DNA of 64,000 nucleotides from Sepioteuthis lessoniana (GCA_963585895.1 CAUZXS010004386.1:103501-167500), one strand, 5' to 3'; positions 1 to 10,888 are shown, counted from the stretch's first letter. A program made the numbers and translations. The notes: generated by a model from the letters alone, not told the origin.

Positions 1-1490
1 TCATTATTTACACGTTTATGAAATTTATTAATTAATTCATTATTATGACTATTCATTATTTGAGACATATTTTTTGTGCAAGAATAACTTATTTTCAAGG
101 TTTTCCTATTAAATATTTTATGTAATATATTATCTTGTTTAAAATGTTTATCTATTAGTCTCAAAAAATATTTACCTACATCTATATTTGCTAATTTACA
201 GAAAGGGGGATTAAACCATATAATTTTCCTTTTTCTATTTTTATTTTTCTGATCGTAAGTATTATTTTCTTTAGTAATTTCATTTATTATATCTTCTTTT
301 AAATACCTAAAATCCTCCTTAAAACCTATTTTTAAGGGCATTTATATATCTCTTACTACTCTCTTTGAAAATCTTTTTATTTGCAGATAGCTTACCTATT
401 CTTAAATTTACCGCTTTTGTGATTTGCTTATTTATGTTTTTAGGGTGATTTGAATAAACATTAATGTACGATGGGTTCTGATTGGTCTTTATGAAAGGTT
501 TATAAGAATTATTTGATAGATCTAAAGTCACATCCAAGAAATTGACTATTTTGATATTAGATGAGATTTCTATCCTAAAACCCAAAAACTTAATGGCCCT
601 TATAATCCTCTTTTGTATGCTAGAGCTAAGAGGGCCATTACTATTTGGGATATATAATAAACCATCATCATGATACAGTCCTGATTGTTGAGGACTAATG
701 ATTCTAGTAAGCATATTTAATATATATAAACCTACAAGGTCTGCTATTTGGGAGGTATCATATCCCCGCATTTTCTAATCCATTTTTTACCCAAGTTGAA
801 TCGTTATTTTTTATAACTGTTTTCCTACAAGCTAATATTATTTCGTATTGTTCATTAGTTATATCTATATATTTACGTGCATAGTTGATAGATCTATTAG
901 AAGATTTTTAGTTATGGAAGGATAGAAATCAATGATGTCAAATTGTATAAAGGTCGCTTTACTCTTATTTTTTATTTTTTATCTCCCTAAACCATTCAAT
1001 GGTCTCATATGAATTCTCCCAAAGATTGCAATGGTTAGCTTTTTTAACACTATTTACAATATTTTGAATAATACACTTCGATATCCTACCTAACTCTGTC
1101 TTAGAGGGGTTAATTAGTCTGGTTGGCAATTTATTTTCAAAATTTGGTTTATGATCCTTAAATAGAATATAAGCTTCTTTCTTTTTAAATTTTCCTAACC
1201 TATCTTCAATTTGTAATCTACTCGCAAATTTAGAAGTATCCTTATCTATTTGTTCAATAGTATTATTATAGTCTATTTTGTAATTATTTGTAATTTGGCT
1301 CTTTAAAATTTCTTGATATTTAGAGGTTTTAATTTTATATATATTTTTAGATTTATGGTTAAATTTAAGAAGGTACGTAATAATTTTCAAATAAAACTAA
1401 GCAATGATATAAAGGAAGTAAAAACATCTAAATATATATGGGTGAGGTCTGATGAAGAATTTATTGCTCTGTATTATTGGTACATTGAGC
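1..1490 (-). pseudogene. Penelope-like element reverse transcriptase, degenerate, cut by window edge
   Basis: This is a broken reverse transcriptase of a Penelope-like retroelement. Read on the minus strand it shows a KEAYILFKDHKP segment and LINPSKTELG (about 1220-1100), catalytic motif A as FDIIDFYPSIT (about 942-910), the catalytic YHDD box at 675-664, a FLDVTLDL segment, a SNHP motif, and then a WFNPPF segment (about 230-210) that stays open to base 1. In related elements a GIY-YIG endonuclease follows, so it would lie outside the window. The reading frame is broken near 970, 900, 770 and 330, each time by a change that shifts frame, and the N-terminal part runs out near a stop at about 1398. 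The element is therefore dead. Family assignment rests on motif order and is fairly secure; the clade within PLE is not determined. Confidence 0.8.
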
Positions 1491-1583
1491 TCTTTACCAT
1501 GAAAATTTTAAATATTCATTCATGTATAACTTCTTGTCCTGATGGAATTACTCCCAACTCCGGTTTAACTGGACCAAGAATAC

Positions 1584-1590
<7 letters not shown>
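1461..1590 (-). repeat. PLE-associated leader block, also present at 24925-25065
   Basis: About 130 bases here match 24925-25065, including the stretches GAGCTCTTTACCA and CTCCCAACTCCGGTTTAAC, and both copies end in a TA microsatellite. Here the block sits upstream of the PLE reverse transcriptase. At 24.9 kb it abuts a PLE-like inverted repeat. It is probably the 5' leader or terminal region of one PLE family. Confidence 0.6.

Positions 1591-1664
<74 letters not shown>
1583..1664. repeat. (TA)n microsatellite
   Basis: An uninterrupted TA run of about 80 bases directly beyond the PLE leader block. The open frame across it is a product of the repeat. Confidence 0.95.
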
Positions 1665-1670
<6 letters not shown>

Positions 1671-1674
1671 AGAT

Positions 1675-1722
1675 GTAGCATTAAATAACCTACAATGGTT
1701 GATATGCTATGAAACTAAACAG
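1675..1722 (+). repeat. LINE-type 3' tail fragment
   Basis: The sequence GCATTAAATAACCTAC is followed by GGTTGATATGC and an A/C-rich end. This matches the shared tail described at 17359-17425. Only the tail is present, as expected for a strongly 5'-truncated retroposon. Confidence 0.6.
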
Positions 1723-1724
1723 AG

Positions 1725-2140
1725 CCAAATCGGGTGGTGAGAAACCTATTGGTCTACGATCTTCACAAGTACCATAAACTTCAAAGTTCATAACTAACAT
1801 GAAAATCTGACTCATGTTTGAAAATGCGTTGAAATTCAACTTCCTTCAGTAACTTTTCTGAACAAACTTGAAAGACTTCTTTTCGTCGTATGTCTTCACA
1901 CAAAAGATCTTCTGCTCCATCATCCAAGACATGATTTTGCAATATCAAGTTAAATATATCAAAATGTTAACTATTTCCATTTCTCCTGAAAAGAGAAAGA
2001 GAATAAAATTAATAAGGATAATCTGGAGACCGCTTCTTCATTGCAACACTTACGAAACACTGTATTCTAAGAGGAAAATCATCCGTAACTATCAATAATT
2101 CATATAAGGTAGAATTATCATAATGTTTAATAATTATAAA
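1725..2140. other. No recognisable feature
   Basis: AT-rich sequence. The only open frames are short (up to about 76 codons) and show no family motif. Confidence 0.5.
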
Positions 2141-2143
2141 AGG

Positions 2144-2372
2144 AGGAGCCCGTGGTGTAATGGTTATCGTCATAGGAAATGAACACGGCGACACGAGTTC
2201 AAATCCTGGACGAGACTGATTGCATTTCACATAGCACTAATACCTTTGGGAAAGGTATGAATCCAATTTTTCTTCCTCCAGCTATGGGTAAATAGTAGGA
2301 CGACTAGGTTCTTCAGCCTTGGTGAGGCAACTAGTCTAGGAGAAGGAAAACTCTGAATTCAAACCTGTTATC
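2144..2372 (+). repeat. SINE-A copy, lacking its tail, fused to the next copy
   Basis: This is a tRNA-derived SINE. The head GTGGTGTAATGGTTATCGTC resembles a Pol III A box, and GAGTTCAAATCC is a B box. The central domain follows: CTATGGGTAAATAGTAGG, a TTCTTCAGCCTTGGTGAGG stretch, and AGTCTAGGAGAAGGAAAAC. The copy stops after AAACCTGTTA and runs straight into the head of a second copy, giving a tandem dimer. The tail hairpin present in full copies is missing here. Confidence 0.85.
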
Positions 2373-2651
2373 GAGGTGCCCGTGGTGTAATGTTTATCGT
2401 CGTAGGAAATGGACACGGCGACTCAAGTTCAAATCCTGGATGAGACTGATTGCATTTCACATAGCACTAATACCCTTAGGAAAGGTATGAATCCAATCAT
2501 TCTCCCTCCAGCTATGGGTAAATAGTAGGACAGACTGGGTTCTTCAGGCAACTAGTCTAGGAGAAGGAAAACTCAAAATTCAAACCTGTTAAACTCCGCT
2601 TAAAAATTGACCTTGTGTCATATCCTACCCTAGCGGAGGGGTTGGTAAATA
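2373..2651 (+). repeat. SINE-A copy, full length (family description)
   Basis: A complete unit of about 280 bases: tRNA-like head with A and B boxes, central domain, and tail. The tail carries CTCCGCT and, about 40 bases on, AGCGGAG, which can pair as a 7-bp 3' hairpin (here slightly mutated), and ends in GTAAATA. SINE-A recurs at least ten times in the window. It is non-autonomous and makes no protein; Pol III transcription is inferred from the boxes. Confidence 0.9.
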
Positions 2652-2654
2652 AGA

Positions 2655-2975
2655 TTATAACGTATAATAATCATATCATTAACAATGCCCTCCTATAAAT
2701 ATACAATGTCTTCTTATAGTAAATACAAAACTTATATAGAAATAAAATGTTTTTCTATAGTAAAATCACCGGCAATGTATTCCTATTGTCAAATAATTTG
2801 CAATGCATTTCTATAGGAAAATGCTTATGAGAATAAATACTTCTACTTTTCAAATTATATCTTTTAGTAATTTCAGTTAATTCAATAACGCGAAATTCGA
2901 TTAACTTAAAAAATTAATTCAACTATTTTATCTTAAAAAGAAAACTTTTCATAAATTAATTCAATAATACAACAA
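2655..2975. other. AT-rich spacer with short degenerate tandem repeat
   Basis: From about 2680 to 2830 the motif TTCTATAGT recurs every 40-60 bases in diverged form. Nothing else is recognised. Confidence 0.5.
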
Positions 2976-2994
2976 ATTGCTCACAAACTACTTT

Positions 2995-3345
2995 ACACCA
3001 TTGCACACGCACGCGCGTACGCATATGCACACACACACGCATACATTCATACACGCAAAGACACACACACAGACACATATATACACGCACAGATACACAT
3101 ACATGCACGGACACACACATGCACACATACATACTCGCACTGACACACACACACACATACATGATCGGACATACACACACATACATACATGCATGGACAC
3201 ACATACATACATACATGCACTGACACACACACTTACACACACGGACACACACACATACACGAACGGCCGCACATACACACACATACATGCACGTACACAT
3301 GCACACACACGTACACGTACACACACAAACAAACAAGCACACATA
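2995..3345. repeat. CA-rich minisatellite
   Basis: About 350 bases of CA-dinucleotide repeat broken up by recurring CATACATGCACGG-like blocks, so it is a minisatellite built on a CA tract. Long open frames on both strands (His-Thr or Cys-Val runs) arise from the repeat and are not genes. Confidence 0.9.
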
Positions 3346-3594
3346 TATATTTGCAACGAAGTTTTCCCATTTAAACAACTATTACTATAGACTAGATGAG
3401 GTTTATGTTAATATTATTTTGACTAATTTTCTCACAAGACTACGAAAGTTTTGTTTTCGTAATTTCATAAAAAAAATTTCCCGGGCATTTGTGGCTATTA
3501 TTGTTCATTTTCAAGAAGAAAACGGAGATGTTATTGTTTTGAATTTAGAAAAATGTCTGGTGTATTTTATTTATATATTTTATTTTGTCATAAA

Positions 3595-3597
<3 letters not shown>

Positions 3598-3681
<84 letters not shown>
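3598..3681. repeat. (GT)n microsatellite
   Basis: About 80 bases of pure GT, ending in GCGCGAG. Confidence 0.95.
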
Positions 3682-3685
<4 letters not shown>

Positions 3686-3893
3686 AGTGTAGGTGTATTT
3701 TATTACTTAATGAAAGGTCAGGTTTCATATCGACGCGAACAATAAACCCGCAGCATTCATAAATCTCTCAGACTTTGAATGTAAACAGTTTTGAATTTAA
3801 AAAAAAAAACACATATTGAAAATGTCCTAAGGCTGAAATTGGTCGGGATTAACAAATTTATTTACCAAGGTTTATCAGTCGATTTTATGTTCT

Positions 3894-3940
<47 letters not shown>
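3894..3940. repeat. (TA)n microsatellite
   Basis: About 45 bases of TA abutting the 3' end of an RTE-type LINE fragment. Confidence 0.95.
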
Positions 3941-3942
<2 letters not shown>

Positions 3943-3944
3943 CA

Positions 3945-4225
3945 ATGATTCCATTGACTCTTTCTCTCACCATACATCCCAATTGGCCATTGCTCCTAGC
4001 AGGTCCTATAAATGGCATCCACTGTCCGCACAGAGCTGATGAATGTGTCTTTACAGGTCAGCAAACACTACTGCGTCTATGTGTCAGAATTCATTGAAGA
4101 ACGTCTCTAATGAGATCGTCCTTACTTTCCCAGCAATGCCCAACATATCTTGTTCGTCTTACTCAGATGGTTTTTGACATGGCAGCTGCTGTTTTGTGGG
4201 ATGATACTACCAAGATTTATTCAAA
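3945..4225 (-). pseudogene. RTE-type LINE 3' fragment, strongly diverged
   Basis: Aligned to the minus strand, this matches the last quarter of the LINE at 49690-52405. It covers the region encoding the HAGHCW, TYIQQLC and final RER segments, with many stops. It is a 5'-truncated dead copy whose 3' end lies to the left. A GC-richer unrelated block begins beyond about 4230. Confidence 0.7.
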
Positions 4226-4229
4226 ACGG

Positions 4230-4985
4230 CCCGTTACATCCTCGTATATTTCTGTTGTGTCCTTCAAAGGGATACAATCAGACAAGGTGGTACTTGAGTG
4301 GAAAGAAACAATCAACACGGTCGTAGAATAAAGAAAGGATTTTATTGCAAGAGAGATACAATAAGATAGACAAGGAATAGTGAGGCACGCAACTAATCCC
4401 CGAAGCAAGGACATTATTTGTCTCTTCCTCCCACCAGACAGGACTTAAGACAAGGTCAAATGACCCGAAGGTCGGATTATAGTAGGATTAGAAGAAGGGA
4501 AGGTCGGACCCTGCTGGTCTATGCTGGTCATCAGATCACTTGGTGAAATGTGAGACGATGATCCTTGTAGGACATGTACCCAAACATAAGTACAGGCACG
4601 GATGCCAGATTATAGCTTAATCTGGACCACAGGGTCCAGTGCTATACAAGATGTCAACCATGCAGCTAGCCCACGCAAAGGTGACCCAGCTGAAGCTCAG
4701 GGCCTTTCAGCCTCGAGTCTGCCTTAGATTGACAATGCCCTGTCCGATACGAATGTCAGACAGCATGGGCAAAGCCAGCAGCAAATTAATGCAGTCGGCC
4801 TTATACCCCGGAGCTCGGTATATTTGTCTCTGCCTCCCACCAGACATGACTTGACACAAGGTCAAATGATCCGAAGGTCAGATTATAGTGGGGATTGGGA
4901 AAGGGAAATTCGAGCCCTTCTGGTCTATGCTGGTCATCGACTGGTATAATGCCGTACTCACTGTATATCTAGTCAATCTACATGA
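4230..4985. repeat. Block with about 120-bp direct repeats 418 bases apart
   Basis: Positions 4408-4530 and 4826-4944 are direct repeats sharing CCTCCCACCAGACA, ACAAGGTCAAATGA, GATTATAGT and CTGGTCTATGCTGGTCATC. About 295 bases lie between them. The block is GC-richer than its surroundings and has no long open frame. It could be a small terminal-repeat element or a partial tandem duplication; I cannot tell which. Confidence 0.5.
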
Positions 4986-5085
4986 CTTAGAGAGGGGGGT
5001 ATTCCATTCCCATCAAGCTTTTTCTCCAAATGCTTCGTTAATGCCCAGGTGGAGCAGATTTTAATATGATCGATATGTGTATTTG

Positions 5086-6098
5086 TTTGGTTTGTTTAAG
5101 TTTTATTGGGTTTTATATCATATCAACTGTTGCTGATTATTTTATGTCAGATCCTCTTATAAATATATATTAAATATATATGATTTAAATTGGCTGGGTT
5201 TTATGTCATATCAATCATTGGAGGTTATTGAATGCCAAGTCCCCTTTGTACATATATATTAAATATATATGATGTGGTTTGGTTGAGTTTTATGTCATAT
5301 CAACAACTGTAGATTAGTTTATGCCAAATTCTCTCAATCTGTCTATATATATTTGATATAAATGATTTTTAAACACACGTTTTTGATAACATTTATAAAC
5401 GAGCCTGAGCTCATTTTTTGTACAGTTAAATGGTTTCAAGTTTCGTTAACACGAATAAGTTTATTCAATAATAATCCTTTCTTTGCTTACAGTAAAAATA
5501 TATATTGCTATTTAAGATTATATATTCAATTCAACTTTACTCATTCGTTTACACTCACTGAAATGGTTCCAAATATTACAGTGTATAACTAATAATTCAA
5601 TTAAACATCTTTCATTTGTTTACACACAGTTAAATAATGAAACAGTTTCATTTTTAGTAATTCAATTTAGCATAAGTCATATGTTTACCTCAAAGTGAAA
5701 TGTCAAACTGTTCCATCTGACTCATAGATAGATCCCTATCCATATTTACCAACCCCTCAGCTTGGGCAGGATATGACACAAGGTCAATTTTTAAGCGGAG
5801 TTTAACAGGTTTCAATTCAGAGTTTTCCTTCTCCTAGACTAGTTGCCTCACCAAGGCTGAAGAACCTAGTCTGCCCTACTATTTACCCGTAGCTGGTGCT
5901 ACCACTCCGAGCCAGAGTGGACCTGAAAGCGATGTCAATGAAGGGATACTCCACATTACCCAAAGGTCCAGCATTACTGGAAGCCTCACCATCAGGTTGT
6001 TTACTCTCATATCCAGGACCTTCGTTGGGGCGGAAGGATTTCACCCCTCTGCAGAGATGCAGTCGGTGTATTCTAGAGCCTCAGCAGACTGGGCTGTG
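5086..6098 (-). repeat. CAGTCGG composite repeat with three tail units and nested SINE-A
   Basis: From left to right on the plus strand there are three tail units of about 90 bases (each with a TATCAAC...TTATT...GCCAAAT core and a TATATATTAAATATATA spacer), then an AT-rich body built from diverged GTTTACACACAGTTAAATG and CAGTTCTATTTC modules, then the conserved part TGCTACCACTCCG through GCAGTCGGTGTATTCTA to the end. A SINE-A fragment at 5741-5893 interrupts it between CCTATC and TGCTACC. Confidence 0.75.
5741..5893 (-). repeat. SINE-A fragment nested in CAGTCGG repeat
   Basis: The tail and central domain of SINE-A are present (ACCAACCCCTC, AAGCGGAGTTTAACAGG, CTAGACTAGTTGCCTCACC) and the head is missing. 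This is a 5'-truncated insertion within the older composite repeat. Confidence 0.8.
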
Positions 6099-6114
6099 AG
6101 TGTTAGAGTGTTTT

Positions 6115-6189
6115 TGTTTGTTTGTTTGTTTGTTTGTATGTGTGTGTGTGTATGTAGTGCTTTTTTGCGAGGAACTGCCCTAATTCTTT

Positions 6190-6231
<42 letters not shown>

Positions 6232-6236
6232 CGTGT
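6115..6236. repeat. TTTG, GT, CA and TA microsatellites
   Basis: A short TTTG run, a GT run, then CA (6190-6208) and TA (6209-6231). All low complexity. Confidence 0.9.
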
Positions 6237-6239
6237 GAA

Positions 6240-6460
6240 TATCATGCTTGCATTCATCTTAACACATGACTGTATCTCACTCGATTGCTATGGTAGATTA
6301 GCCACTTTTCTCACAATCCATTGACGATTGTGCACTTTGTATGGACTTCAAGTGTTCATGATTACGATTTTTTTAAAATTTTGGTTTTATGCCAACTCTG
6401 CAAAGTTTTCATAAAAAGTCCACCTAGCACGCTTTTATGAAAAAATGTTATGCACTTCGT
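6240..6460. other. No recognisable feature
   Basis: Unassigned AT-rich sequence between microsatellites, without an open frame worth reporting. Confidence 0.4.
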
Positions 6461-6461
6461 T

Positions 6462-6483
6462 AGTATATATATATATATATATA

Positions 6484-6550
<67 letters not shown>
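6462..6550. repeat. (TA)n-(GT)n compound microsatellite
   Basis: About 23 bases of TA followed by about 63 of GT. Confidence 0.95.
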
Positions 6551-6551
<1 letters not shown>

Positions 6552-6554
6552 GAG

Positions 6555-6850
6555 GAGGTGTGATAAAAACAAGGAAGCTGAATCTATAAATAATGGCAAC
6601 AGTGTCAGTTCTCTCGCTTTGAAAAGTTGTCGAAGAAAGGAAAAAGTGACGAACATAATAAAATGAATCTTTCCTCTATTGACTGTACGAAAACCATATA
6701 CCTGTTTATGAGACCGGAACAAAAAAAGATCTCATAACATCCTGAATAAACAACGTGTTTGTCCATTTCTATTACCGAGATCAAGTGACAACCTCTTTAA
6801 TAACACATCGACTGTCACTTCTTTCGTCTCTTCAGCTTTTTCAAGCTTTT
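6555..6850. other. No recognisable feature
   Basis: AT-rich sequence with no motif I can name. The next CAGTCGG repeat begins at about 6855. Confidence 0.4.
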
Positions 6851-6854
6851 CAAG

Positions 6855-7140
6855 CCCACTTGGCTGGCATTGTAAAATCCGCCGACTGCAGACGGGGAAG
6901 ATCCCCCTTCATAAAAAGTGTCCTGCATATGACACTAAACCATCTGATGGTGGTTGGAAAATGTGAAGTATTCCTTCATTGACATTACTCCCAGGTCCAC
7001 TCTGACTCGGAATGGTATTACTTGTTAGGTTCCCAGCTATGCGTCAAATAGAAGTACTTTATCATTTACTATACTTGAAAGCATTTAACTATGTGCAAAC
7101 AAATGATTAATCTTAAACTGAATTCTTAGGAATATATTGT
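6855..7140 (+). repeat. CAGTCGG repeat, no tail, tail-to-tail with the next copy
   Basis: A diverged head (CTTGGCTGGCATTGTAAAAT ... CCGACTGCAG) is followed by CATCTGATGGTG, CATTGACATTACTCCCAGG and the AT-rich body. The LINE-type tail is missing, and a copy in the opposite direction starts within about 5 bases, giving an inverted pair spanning 6855-7722. Confidence 0.7.
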
Positions 7141-7144
7141 AATA

Positions 7145-7722
7145 GTTGATTAGTTGTTTTGTTTTACGTCGTATCAACCCTTTTCAGGTCATTTAATGTC
7201 GAATTAAGACATTTTGATAAAAGTTTCAAACAATTCAGTTTAATATAAGTACAGTTGTTTTGTATACACACAGTTCTATTTCAAAGAATTCAATTTAGAA
7301 TAAGTACTCACTTTAAATGCCAAAAACAGTTCTATTTCAAGCGATTCAGTTTAGAATTAGCACTGTTTTGTTTACATAGAGTTTACTCATAGTTTTGTTT
7401 ACACAGTTATATGTCAAGCAGTTCTCTTTCAACTTAATTTAACATAAGTACACAGTTTAAACACACTGTTAAATGTCAAAACAGTTAATTTCAAATAATT
7501 CAGTTTAGTGTAATTGCACTGTTTAGTTCTATTTGACTCATAGATAGGCCCCCATCAGGTGGCAATGAAGGGGTACCCCGCATTCCCCAAAACTCCAGCA
7601 TTTCTGAAGCCTCACCATCAGATTGTTTTGTGTTATATCAGGACACTCGATGCGGAAGTCTTAACCCTCTGCAGTGATCCAGTGGACGTATTTTACAGCA
7701 CCAGCCGACTGGGCAATGCAAT
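7145..7722 (-). repeat. CAGTCGG repeat
   Basis: It starts with a diverged tail (CGTATCAACCC ... TCATTTAATG), continues through the AT-rich modules, and ends with ACCAGCCGACTGGGC. The stretch between the tail and GGCAATGAAGGGG is shorter than in other copies. Confidence 0.7.
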
Positions 7723-7799
7723 ATTTGAAACAAATTAAATGTGTGCAAGCGAATGAATAATGATGAATAGAATTATTATTGCTAGATAGTAATAGTGCA

Positions 7800-8115
7800 A
7801 ATTATTTAGTGTCCTGAGTATGACATTGAACTGCATCAGATGATGAGGCTCAACTCTTAGGATTTAGGTAGTGAGGAACACCCTTTCATTACCATTACAC
7901 TTAAGTCCACTCTGACCCGGAGTGGTAGTACCTGTTAGGGTCCCATCTCTAATCAAATCGAACTATTCAATCTTTTACTTTTATCATTGATATTAAATAG
8001 AATTATTAGTGTTAACTAGCAATACTTGAAAGCATTTAATTGTATGCAAATAACATATCGCAATTCTTGAAAACATTTATTTACATGCAAACACAAGATC
8101 TCTAACTCGTTTGAA
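7800..8115 (+). repeat. CAGTCGG repeat, headless
   Basis: It contains AGTGTCCTGAGTATGACATTG, CCACTCTGACCCGGAGTGG, TACCTGTTAGGGTCCCATC and the AT-rich body. Both the head hairpin and the tail are missing. Confidence 0.65.
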
Positions 8116-8149
8116 AATAAAGTAGCCGACAAACTATTCACTAAAAATA

Positions 8150-8153
8150 CACA

Positions 8154-8227
<74 letters not shown>

Positions 8228-8245
8228 AGTGTGTGTGTGTGTGCA
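8150..8245. repeat. (CA)n-(TA)n-(GT)n compound microsatellite
   Basis: CA 8155-8182, TA 8183-8224, GT 8228-8243. The palindromic arrangement could form a hairpin. Confidence 0.95.
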
Positions 8246-8304
8246 TTTATCTTTTGTGAATATATAAGTATGTATTCAGTATGTGTTTTTGCGAACTAAC
8301 ATGA

Positions 8305-8637
8305 CGGATTTCCCTCCCTCTGTGTGTGTCTCTCACTCACCAACCGTCTCTATCGTCCATTGCCTCTGACTGGTCATCTAGAGCGCATAACTGTGGTACG
8401 TACGTCTTTGCAGGTCAGCCAACAATAACACATCCATGCGTAGAGGTCCATGGGAAAAGGTTACTTGAGAGTTCGTACTTGTGTCTGCGGCAGTGCCTCA
8501 GTGTTTTGTTCATTCTATCTGTATGGTTAGTGAGATGGGATTTAAGTGGCCATACAGCTGTTGTTTTGTCTGATGCTGCTTCCAGGGTAGTTCCCATCCA
8601 GCCTTTTCTGAATCCAGTTAGTGCATCCGTACAGTCG
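8305..8637 (-). pseudogene. RTE-type LINE 3' fragment, strongly diverged
   Basis: On the minus strand it matches the C-terminal region of the LINE at 49690-52405, with the shared landmarks GTGGCCATACAGCTG and CAGTGCCTCAGTGTTTTG lined up in order. Many stops and indels are present. It is 5'-truncated. Confidence 0.6.
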
Positions 8638-8639
8638 TA

Positions 8640-9105
8640 ATGATATATACCAACATTATTGATAGAAATAATACACAAATGTGTTCCCTAGAAGGATCAT
8701 ACGTATATTTTTCCATGAAGACGATTTATATGGAAGAGGTACAAAATAGAAAAAGGCTTACTTGATGAGTGTAGTTAATGTTGCCATGTAGCTTTGGCGT
8801 TCGATGGCAAGGCGGACACAATGTTTATACTGTCAAAAAACAGAGGCAAAAAGAAGTCAAGAATATGTTGCTGTGCTTTTAAGTGACACCCCGTGAGGAC
8901 CCTAATGAACATTCCAATTCTCTAAGACAGGTAATCATTACAATATCGAAGCCCCTGAAAAGGCCATTCTAAAAAGGTTAAATTTAACTACACACGTCTG
9001 TTCAGCAACTCACCAGAAATATAACCATCAAATGCATATGTTCTCATCGCTTGCTTCAATCGAAAATAACTTTAAACCAGTCAAATGCTTTCACACTTCA
9101 GCCTA
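8640..9105. other. Unassigned sequence with a degenerate tRNA-like SINE head
   Basis: Mostly unrecognised. At about 8883-8950, read on the minus strand, a diverged tRNA-like head resembles the right end of the SINE at 10889-11152 (TGTAATGATTACCTGTCTTAG). No gene is seen. Confidence 0.4.
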
Positions 9106-9112
9106 GGTTACC

Positions 9113-9845
9113 AATGCCCAGTCGGCTTGGGGTGCAGAATACACAGACTGTCCCTCTGCTGAGGGGTAAGACTCTCCCCACTCAACGAGTGTCCTGTTGC
9201 CCAGTCGGCTAGAGCAGTAGAATACACCGACTGCATCTCTGCAGAGAGGTAAGACTCCCCCAACGAGGGTCCTGGATATGACACAAAACAATCTGCTGGA
9301 GAGGCTTCAGTAATGCTGGAGCATTGGGGAAAGCGAAGTACCCATTTATTGCCATTGCTTCCAAGTCCACTCTGTCCTGAAATGTTAACGCCTGATAGGA
9401 TCCTATCTGTTAAATAGGACTTAACTGTAAGCTTATGCTAAACTGAATTGTTTGAAATAGAATTGTTTGGATATCTAACTTATTGCAAATAAATGACTGA
9501 TGTTTAATTGAATTGTTAGTGATACATACCAATACTTGGTACCATTTAACTTTTTTGACTTAACTGAATAGTTTGAAATAGAACTGATTTTGACATTTAA
9601 GCTGCGTACTTGTGTAAAGCTGAATTATTTGAAAAAGAACTGTTTTGACATTCAACTGAGAGTAAACAAAAAACTATACTTATGCTAAATTGAATAGTTT
9701 GAAATAGAACTGTTCTTGACATTTTAACTGTGTACTTATGTGAAACAGAATTGTTTGAAATAGGACTGTTCATATGTATAAAAATGAATTTGGCATTAAA
9801 TAACCTACAATGGTTGATATGATATAAAACCAAACCAAACCAAAC
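9113..9845 (+). repeat. CAGTCGG repeat, tailed copy behind a partial head
   Basis: A partial head (9113-9190) is followed at 9193 by a second, nearly complete unit. It has the head hairpin CAGTCGG/CCGACTG, conserved region CATTGCCATTGCTTCC, AT-rich body, then the tail GGCATTAAATAACCTAC at about 9789 and an A/C-rich AAACC end. One of the cleanest single-tail copies in the window. Confidence 0.8.
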
Positions 9846-9906
9846 CAAGGAATGAGGAGATCTATCACATAATAGAATGCACTGATTCAAAATTACTGAT
9901 CCTCCT

Positions 9907-10195
9907 ATCCCGGTCGGCGGGGCTGTTGAATACACCGACCATCTCTGCAGAGCGGAAAGACCCCCACCAACGAGTGTCCTGGATAGGATACTAAACAATC
10001 TGATGGTGAGGTTCCTGTAATATTGGAGCTTCAAGGAAAGCGGAGTACCCCTTCATTGCCATCACTCCCAGGTCCACTCAGGCCCAGAGTGGTAGCACCT
10101 GATAGGGTCCTATCTATAGGTCAAATAAATCTAAAATACGTACTTATGTTAAACTGAATTGTTTGAAATGGGACTGTTTTTGATATTGAAACTGT
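9907..10195 (+). repeat. CAGTCGG repeat, tailless
   Basis: The head reads GGTCGGCGGGGCTGTTGAAT with CCGACC, then GAGTGTCCTGGATAGG, CCCCTTCATTGCCATCACTC and the first AT-rich modules. Confidence 0.75.
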
Positions 10196-10342
10196 TTTTA
10201 CGCTAAAATATTTCTGTTCCTTCTTACAAGAAATATCACCAATATGTTTATGGAGATATTTTCCATGCAAGTGCGTTTAAGAAACCATTTAATAAAATAA
10301 AGAATAGACTTGTATAATATATGAAATCTGTCCATCAATATT

Positions 10343-10450
10343 TTGCTCTGTCGGCTGGGACTGTAGAATACATCGACGGCACCTCTGCAGAGGGGTATCC
10401 CCACCCAAGAAAAATGGGTGTCCTGGATAAGATACTAAACAATCTGATGT
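10343..10450 (+). repeat. CAGTCGG repeat, head fragment only
   Basis: Only the head hairpin region and GTGTCCTGGATAAGATAC are present, followed by unrelated sequence. Confidence 0.65.
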
Positions 10451-10454
10451 TGCC

Positions 10455-10790
10455 CATGACGAAACAAATAAAACTCCTTCTTGTAGTTAGTACAAAATGA
10501 CAAGGAAAGAAGTTATTTTAATGTCTAAGTACAGACATTTTTTTCGAATCGTACAAAATGAATAATTATCTTCCTCCCACCCACAACCGTGCAACATAGA
10601 CAAGATAGCTTCATTTTGCTTTTAGGGGAGAAAAGGAGAGTTCATGGGCAAGACAGATAGTTTTATCTGTGAGACAAAAGGTCTGTATGTATATCGCCGA
10701 ATAAATTTTGATGGCAAGTAGAGATCCGTCAGTTATCAGTCTTTAGTGTCAGCCGGCAGGAAAACGTTAGTCATACTAGTGTATACCGTT
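10455..10790. other. Unassigned; one short module shared with 12635-12705
   Basis: At 10650-10720 the module ACAGATAGTTTTAT ... AATTTTGATGGC also occurs near 12635-12705, so part of this stretch is another unrecognised repeat. Confidence 0.4.
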
Positions 10791-10794
10791 GAAG

Positions 10795-10888
10795 GCACGC
10801 GTGGTGTAATGGTTATCGTCGTGTGACATGGATACGGCGACACGAGTTCAACTCCTAGACGAGGCTGTTTTCCTTTCATATATGTATT
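10795..10888 (+). repeat. SINE-A head, first half of an inverted SINE pair
   Basis: An A-box-like GTGGTGTAATGGTTATCGTC and a GAGTTCAACTCC B box are present. The copy breaks off after about 90 bases, where an inverted SINE begins. Confidence 0.8.

Noticed and set aside
2141-2220. tRNA gene
   Set aside because: A- and B-box-like sequences are present, but no full cloverleaf with acceptor stem closes, and the same head is followed by the SINE body in every copy.
2956-3390. Open frames of 120-140 codons rich in Cys-Val or His-Thr on both strands
   Set aside because: They lie entirely in a CA-rich minisatellite. Open frames on both strands at once are expected of such repeats.
5896-6099. Small conserved ORF (also at 9103, 14199, 19018, 43265 and 63183)
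   Set aside because: The similar peptides reflect the same non-coding CAGTCGG repeat. They appear in different frames and on both strands, with frameshifts between copies.
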